From: Coniella vitis | Lineage: Eukaryota > Ascomycota > Sordariomycetes > Diaporthales > Schizoparmaceae | Assembly: GCA_011317545.1 (NCBI GenBank) | Contig: WUJK01000005.1 | Span: 558,001-622,000 of the forward strand | Length of the DNA: 64,000 nt | Direction of reading: 5' to 3' | Shown here: positions 57,382 through 64,000 of the stretch, piece after piece | How the letters are laid out: the number at the start of each line of letters is the position of its first letter | Position numbering within the stretch: position 1 is the first letter of the stretch | Program-made: the position numbers and the translations under genes | Notes under the pieces: model-generated | The model's database searches: none | What the model was told of the DNA's origin: nothing | Seen by the model: the letters and a program-made list of their open reading frames with translations, nothing else

Positions 57382-59230
57382 GTTTTGCTGATACCTTTGC
57401 GTTTTGCTTTCCGTTTTCTTCTTCTTCTCCTTACCTTTCTACAAGAGGAAAGGAACACCAGAGTTGTTTTTGTGAAGAATCGGTATGGTTTCTTTTCTCC
57501 CTTCTTCTTTTCAGTCAAGGCGACCCTGTGTTGCTGTATCCAAATGTTGTATGTATGTATACGTATATAGCTCCAAGTCCGTCCAGATTCCTTGTGCGTT
57601 CTTCTGTAGAAATCTGCACCAAATATCAAGACAGACAGATCAAGCCTGTCTCCAGAATGTTTTGGGCCAAGTCGTGGTTCCCTGTAGCTGTAGATGTGCT
57701 AAATACAGGGCTGGGGCTACTTAATCACCCAGAATTGTGTTCTTTTGCTCTTCAAAGCCTGTTGAAGAGATTGGCTGGTAAAAGTGTAGGTCTGTAAAGA
57801 GAATATGTGTTTGTGTGTGTGTGTGTGCGTGGGTGAGTGAGTGAGTGAGTGAGTGAGTGAGAGAACGTTCTCTTCAGACATTGCATCTAAATACCTTCCC
57901 TCTTCCTTCTCCTCCTCCTTCTCCTCCTCCTCCCAGAAACCCACCAAGGGAACCAATACCCCCCCTGTTGTATTGCCTCAAAAAGCCTACTTCCTACCTT
58001 GTCTTGCCTGAAAGCCCTTGAACAAGGAACACACAAACATCACTTCAAGCCTTTGACTGCCTCCCGGGGGTGGTAAACACACACACACACACACACAACG
58101 AGCTGTCTAGTGCAAAAGGGGGAAAAGAAAAAAAAAGGAAGAAAACAAGATAATGCCATTGTTCGAATTCGGGTCACGGTAGACTGCAAATAGGGAAAGG
58201 GGGCTGCTCGTTCCAGGACGAGTACAATAAAGCTGGAGTGAATCAATAGCATTGTTCCGTGGTTGTTCGGGTGTGGACTGGAGAAGGCAAAGGGAAGGTG
58301 GTCCTTTGTTGTTGGAGTGACAAAGGGCGGGCGTTGTTGTTATTGTTGTTGTGGTAGTTGGGGATTGGAAATAGCCTCGAGGACTTGGGGCAGCGTGAAC
58401 GGCTTGACCACTAGAACCGGGCAATAGGATGTACAGAGGATAGCATGAAAATGAGATGGCCATTGGTGTTTCTCTTATACTGGGCGTGTTGATGGAGGTC
58501 TATCAGAACTTGGGGTGAGAGGCAAGTTGATTATATGGAAGATTCACTTTCACTTTCACTATTCTTTCAAGGCAAGTTCCTGTTTTTCATGGCATCGGCA
58601 ACGTAATTTATCGACATCCTCTTACCTGTATGGCATTAGAAGGTGGTAGTAAACCAGGAATTCTCCTTGCGGGCTGTGCTCAAAGGCTAGGTAGGATGTA
58701 CGTATCAACATTATATTTGATCATAGAAACCACCCACAACACATCAGGACTATCAAGATAGCCAAGATCTTTATGGTCTTCCAGAGTACTTGACAAAGTA
58801 AACCAACTATCCCAAGGAAGTCTGGACAGTAGGCACAGAAGCAGCCCTTTACGCCTACCGCTTCGAATCGGTTCACAAAGATCAACAGTGAGCCTACAAT
58901 TACCAAACAGAAACTCGATGAATTCTCCTTCATTTGCGTAACAGGACAGGCTAATCCTCAACAACTCCGACCAAATTGAACAGCCTCAGCAAACCTTCTG
59001 GACGTGACGACATGACGGAAAAAAAAAAAAAAAAAAAAGACGGGTTGCGCAATGCAATGAGCAGAACAGCACCCTGTGAACACCATTCTACCCCCAAACT
59101 CCGCAACACTCAGGAAAACACTTTTCCAACATCACCCATTCCCATCCACATTCCATCTTTAGCAGCAATGCCACCGGGAACAGCGAGATGGACACCCAAA
59201 GCCCCCTCAGCCCTCATGCAGACAAACCAC
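57382..59230. other. intergenic
   Basis: Contains a GT tract and (GTGA)n array (about 57805-57861), an AC tract (58076-58097) and an A20 run (59019-59038). Short frames lack protein character. No gene seen. Confidence 0.45.
57805..57861 (+). repeat. GT tract followed by (GTGA)n
   Basis: Alternating GT runs into seven GTGA units. Confidence 0.9.
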
Positions 59231-62200
59231 CTACTCGAACCTACCCGCACCAAATAGCCCCCCAACCACTTTACTCCGTCCCTCCACAGCCTTGATCTTC
59301 TTCTCCTCCCTCTTACGCTCCACCTCGGCCAGCTTGGCCCGCCGATCCGTCTCGCGGGCAAGGTAACTGATGCCACTCCGCTTACCCGCATTCTTCTTAA
59401 TTTTGGCGTCGTCACCAAACCCACTTCCGCCTCCACCAGCAGCTCCCCCCTTTGACGAACCTCCACCAGCGCCAGCGCCAGAGGCAGAACCAGTACTCAT
59501 AAACGAATTAGCAGTCGCCTTGCGCAACAAAGCAGGAACGCGGAAACCGCCATTCGAGCCACTACTAGAAGGCGCCGCAAACGCCATCTTGCCACCGCTA
59601 CCGCTACCGTTGTTGGACGAAACGCTCGACGAGCCCTGGCGCTTGAGACTAATACGATCGACAACAGCGCCGGCAGCAACACGCCCGCGCCGACGACGAG
59701 GGTTCGAGTTCTCCTTGTTGGCTGATGGGCTGTGGCCCTTTTCACCACCACCACCACCAGCAGCAGCAGCGTCGACGTCCTCGTCCTCATCCTCGTCGTC
59801 TTGGTCGTCTTCGGATCCAAAGTCCGTGGAAGGAATGACACTATTCTCGCTAGGGTCGTCCAGCAAGCTCGACAGCGTCCGCCGCACTTCGTTCAGAGTA
59901 GCTGGCTTGCGGCCGATCCGTGGTCTACGCTCTGCAGCCACGGGCCGCTGTTGCTGAGCACCGGTAGCAGTCGCTGCGGCAGGTTGGCTTTCCGGTACCA
60001 CCTGCTGCTGCTCTTGCGAGGCATTGCCAGCCGTGGTGTTAGATACATGCGTGGCGCTGCTAGGCTCGTGCTGCTCTTGCTGTGGCTGAGGCTCAAACAA
60101 AAAGTCCATTTCCTCATCACTGCCCATGTCCTCAATGGTGCGCATAAACGCCTTGCTGCGCGGGTTTTCGGCAACCTTGGAGATACGCTCGTCTGCGTAA
60201 AGAGCCTTTTGCATCTTGGCGAACTGGCGACGCTTCATTCGTCTCTTTGCTTCGCCGCCGTCGTCTGAATCGGACAGATCGTAGTCTGCACCGCGCTTGC
60301 GCCGCAGCATGCCCCTTGTGATATCGTTGAAGAGCTTGTCGGTTTGTTTGGCATCTTCGGCTCTCTCACGTTCGCTGGGGTAAACGTCAGTCAGGTTTAT
60401 GATGCAACGATCCAGAGCCGCGTGGGAACAAGATAGGATTCTGGACTTACAGATGTAGCGCGGCAATCTTGCGCTCCTCCCGCTCATCTCCTTGCGTCTT
60501 ATCATCAATCATGTCTTGCACAGATGCAAGATCATCATCGTCGCTGTCTTCGCCATCCACACCGCCAAGACCAGCATACTCGTCCTCAGATTCTTCGGCC
60601 TGCTCGTGGACCATCTCCCTAGCCTTGCTCTTCTTCCGGTCGAATGCCTCTTGCTGCTTGCGCCGCTTCTCCTTGGCTGCGGCGTCCTTCATCAGGTTGA
60701 AGGCAGTCGGAGGGCTGACGCTACCTCCTTGCTCGGCTTCGTCCTCCGAGTCGGAAGCAATGACGACCTTTCTCCTGAGACGACCGCGCTTCTGCATCAA
60801 AGGGGACTCGTGCGACTTGTCCTCGCTAGGGCTCGTGCTATTGATGACCGTCGCGATAGTCGACTCAGGAGCCTCGACAAATCTCTGCTTGAGAGGCGTC
60901 CAGTCCTTGAAGCCGGCGTCCTGGGTAGGAACAAGTTGGGAGCCCTGGCTAGTAAAGTCCGTCTGGGTTGGTGGAAAGTTGGAATGGATCTGCGCACTGC
61001 CACTGCTCTGCATTTCGGCTTGCGTAGCAGGAATCGTCTGGCTGTCCATGATCACGGCATCCGACGTCTCTGTCTGAATGGGCGGGGAAGATTGGTGGTT
61101 GGGGAAAGCGTCGAATGTGGGCATTGGCTGGGAAGGTGATTGCAGAGGATTGGCTTGGCTGTCGTCCATGGTTCCGGCAAATATCTGGGTGAGGCCAAGG
61201 CCCGCAGGATCGCCAGCGTCAACCGGCAGTCCTGGGATAAAGGTCTTTGCAGCCGATCGTAGGACTGAACTTGGCGCGTCGGGTGAGGTGTGCTTGTGAG
61301 CTGCAGGAGTGTGGTTGACGGGTCGAGTCGAATTTGGCTTGGGGGTGAAGTGGAGAGAACGGGACTTGGCCGGCCTGGGCGTTGCTTTGACTTCGAAATT
61401 GGCGGGTGCTCTGGGACGCATAGCCTGTACGAAGGCTGGTGTATCCTCGATGCCCAATTCGGACGAATTGCCCCAGCGATGCTTTTCATCTTCCTCATCA
61501 GGGTCAACCCAAGAACGCTCAGACTCAGAGTCGCCGTCGTTTCCTGATCCTTCGTCCGCAGCATTGTCGATCAATCGCTTCTGGCCAGAGGGGAATTCCG
61601 CTGGTTGGTTGGTCTCAGTCCGGGCTGGAAGCTCGTCGTCGCTGTCGATGCCGTCCACAACCATGCCTGCGTCATCTTCCTCGTCTTCCTCGTCTTCCGA
61701 GCCGGAAAGCTCAATTGCGGCGTCGCTGTTGTCTTCAGCGCCCGCATCCTCATTGTCTTCTTGGTAGTCGTCATCGCCACTCTCATCACTGTCATCCCAA
61801 GCAAGAGGGTCCTCACCACCAGCCCTCCTCTCCCTCTTGGCCTCTTCCCGCTCGCGCTGCATAATCTCTTCAACCTCTCGTCTTGCGCGCGCCACGATAT
61901 CCTCCTGCTGCTCGCGCCAACGCTCGCGCTCTTCTTCGGTCTCGATGTGGATGCCTTTGGCCGCGAGCTCTTGCAGGCGCCGCTCGCGCTCGAGTTTGGC
62001 TTGCTCGCGAGCACGTTGCGCCAAATGAGCCTGGAGCTCAGCAGGCGTCATGGAAAACTTGTCGGTCTTTCTGCGAGCTTGGCGTTCAGGGGAGCCGATG
62101 TGGGCGAGTTGGCGTTGGAGACGCAGCGATTTGCACTCTGCGGATCTGTTGGTGGGGACGCGGTCAAACAAAGCATCGAGTTTGCTCTTCTTCTTGTTGA

Positions 62201-63653
62201 CCACCACGAGCTCACCGTCGTCATCAGACCCAAGAGAGACTTGGCTGGCCTGGGCTGAGGAGAATTTGACCCGCAATCGTCGTTTGGGCACAACCTTGGC
62301 TGCAGGAGGGACTTGCCCTTCAGCAGGTGTGGCTTCTTCTTTGCCTTTGTTATTGGGCTTACGGGCAAAGGCTTTCATGTCCACTATGTCAAGCAACTCT
62401 TCATCCCCCTCATTCACTACCACATTGCTGGCCTTGGACTGACCGGGGGTCGATGTAGCAGCATGTGGGTGGGCCACTTCCTGACTCTTTCCAAGCACAT
62501 CTTCTACCCGAGCAGGAGGTGAACTAGGAGGGGTTCCCACATCTCGCATCTCAGCATCAGTGTTTTTTGAGGATGATGGAGGAGTCTGTGATTGACTGGA
62601 GCCATCCTTCGAAGGCATGCTGCTGCTGCTGCCAGAGGGGCGGAAATTGAACCTCTCAAAAAGAGAAGTTTTGGAGATCTTCTTCTTGGTCTTGGCTTCA
62701 TGTGCAAGCTGCATCTCACGCTGCATACGCTGTGTTTCGCGATTCATCTCCTCCAGTGCCTTTTTGCTCGCTTTCCGCGAGGGTCGCGGCTGTTGTCTCT
62801 GCGTCAGCTTGCGGCCGCCCTCGTCGTCGCTGATATCGGAAACATCGTCGTCGTTGTCGTCACCTAGTTCTTGCAGTGAAGCAGCGGCGCGTGCTTCCTT
62901 CTTTCTGGCTTCTTCAGCCTCGCGAGCCAGTCTTTCGTTGCGTTTCTTCTCAACAAGGGCCTTGAAGCGGCCGCTTTTGGTGGTGGGTAGCTCACGGTCG
63001 CTTTCCAAGTCGGCGGCAGGGCTAAAGCCACGTGCTGGTGGTGGTGGTGAAGCTTTGGAGGGCGTGACGAAAAGACCCGGTGATGCTTCGCGCTGTGGAG
63101 TTCCCGGAGCAGAGTCTGGAGCAGTGGCCCGTTCACCCTTCGACTTGAATCTCCGCGCGCGGACAGGAATATCATCGTCCTCGTCCTCATCCTCGCCCTC
63201 ATCCTCGCCGTCTTCCATTCTGACATCCTGCGCTTCTCCTGTCGGTGTCTCTCGTATCGTTGGATCCGCAACTCCCTGCATCCGCGCCGCCATGCGTCCG
63301 CGGGGCCGAATAACCTCCTCGTCGCTCTCCTCGTCTCCAGCTGCCATATCCACATCCTCCGTCGCATCCTTGTGCAACATCTTCCGCACGCGTTCTCTCG
63401 CGTTGCCTGCACCCTCGGTAGGCCCGTGCTGCACCTGAGCAGCGGGTGATGGTGAGCTTTGCTGCCGTGCGGCCAACTGTGACGTTCTGGAAGAGACATG
63501 CTGCCTGGGTGTCTTGTCATCGTCTGAGTCGCTGTCTACCGTTGCGAGCAGCCTCCTCAGCCTGGACTGTGGCGAGAGCTCGAAGCGTGTGGCGGGTGAT
63601 GCTGCTGCTGCGCTCCGTGCTGGGGAGGAAGTGGCTGGCTGTGACGAGGCCAT
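59231..63653 (-). CDS. Mrc1/Claspin replication-checkpoint mediator
   Basis: Exon 1 (60451-63653) and exon 2 (59231-60374) join in frame to 1448 residues. The protein is highly charged, with long Glu/Lys/Arg coiled-coil stretches (about 545-640) and acidic Asp/Glu blocks. An SQ/TQ-rich cluster lies at about residues 820-910 (LTQ, DSQ, ATQ, PTQ, TSQ, GSQ and others). The conserved MRC1 region follows, across the splice: EEDEYAG-like acidic motifs, SVQDMIDDKTQGDEREERKIAALHL, ERERAEDAKQTDKLFNDITRGMLRRKRG and NPRSKAFMRTIEDMGSDEEMDFLF in pieces. Mrc1 travels with the replisome, supports fork speed and, when phosphorylated at SQ/TQ sites by Mec1/ATR-type kinases, activates Rad53/Chk1-type kinases. 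The tail is Gly/Ser-rich. Length is within the range of fungal Mrc1. Confidence 0.92.
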
Positions 63654-64000
63654 GGTGGATGGCCGGCGCGGGTGGGTTTAATGGGAATTGGACTTGACCT
63701 AGGGCTGAACGGCTGCGATAATGTCAAGAAAGTCTCATATTCTGTCTGTTTGGTCTGGAATGATGCTGTTACTTGATATGTAAGTATTGAAGTCGAGGGT
63801 TTCTGGGCGGGTGGTGTGGTTGTGTAAAGTGCGAGTAAAGTGGTTTGGGGGAGACGCGGTTTGGCTACAGTTTACGCGTCGAAGCCCGCCCGCCCACGCG
63901 CGTGTAGCAGGACAGGGGGGAGGGTGGCAGGGTTCACCGGGGTGTGGCAGGGACAGGGCTGGCCACGCTGCGGGCCAATCCCTGTAAGGGACCAGTGCCC
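63654..64000. other. Mrc1 promoter region
   Basis: Upstream sequence of the Mrc1-like gene, GC-rich toward the window end. No gene seen. Confidence 0.45.

Noticed and set aside
60469..61139. Plus-strand frames of 202 and 215 residues opposite Mrc1
   Set aside because: Antisense shadows of the charged Mrc1 coding sequence, without independent motifs.

Overview
The window is nuclear DNA of a filamentous ascomycete (Pezizomycotina, most likely Sordariomycetes). The evidence is short phase-consistent introns with GT[A/G]NGT donors, roughly 1-2 kb spacing between unrelated housekeeping genes, many intergenic microsatellites, a lone dispersed 5S rRNA gene, and the protein families present. I can support 19 protein-coding genes (one cut by the left edge), two weaker coding or relic loci and one 5S rRNA gene. 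Exon coordinates come from reading frames and splice signals; every multi-exon model gives an intact reading frame.

Layout, left to right. 0-5 kb: end of a Ser-rich low-complexity protein (+), then the P4-ATPase partner Cdc50/Lem3 (-, six exons). 5-9.8 kb: a long pyrimidine-rich leader for the regulatory subunit of cAMP-dependent protein kinase (+, 9.8-11.3 kb). 13.5-14.4 kb: spliceosomal SPF27/BCAS2/Cwf7 (-). 15.7-20.8 kb: neutral ceramidase and ceramide synthase in tandem (+). 21.5-22.0 kb: a 5'-truncated peptidase G1 relic. 22.5 kb: 5S rRNA. 23.7-27.7 kb: FG nucleoporin of Nup2 type (-). 28.8-29.4 kb: peroxisomal SCP2 sterol carrier (-). 29.4-35 kb: gene-poor, with a PPxY single-pass membrane protein (31.4-32.0 kb) and possible coding relics (33-34.2 kb).

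35.2-37.4 kb: sterol O-acyltransferase (+). 37.9-39.2 kb: an RRM/RS splicing factor (+). 41.1-42.8 kb: Maf1 (-). 44.9-45.6 kb: AP-1 sigma (-). 47.1-48.4 kb: glutamate-cysteine ligase regulatory subunit (+). 49.0-49.7 kb: KEOPS kinase Bud32 (-). 51.3-52.1 kb: a membrane protein of unknown role (+). 52.9-53.7 kb: a carboxymuconolactone decarboxylase-like protein (-). 54.2-56.0 kb: an FAD-dependent amine or amino-acid oxidase-like protein (-). 57 kb: a small Cys-containing protein (-). 59.2-63.7 kb: the replication-checkpoint mediator Mrc1/Claspin (-).

Most genes are independent housekeeping functions. Five handle membrane lipids (Cdc50, ceramidase, ceramide synthase, SCP2, sterol acyltransferase), and the ceramidase/ceramide synthase pair catalyses opposing steps. 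I found no secondary-metabolite cluster, CRISPR array, intact transposon or clearly novel multigene system. The strongest unexplained pattern is a nine-base motif, TACATAGTA, present as 12 exact copies and confined to intergenic DNA.
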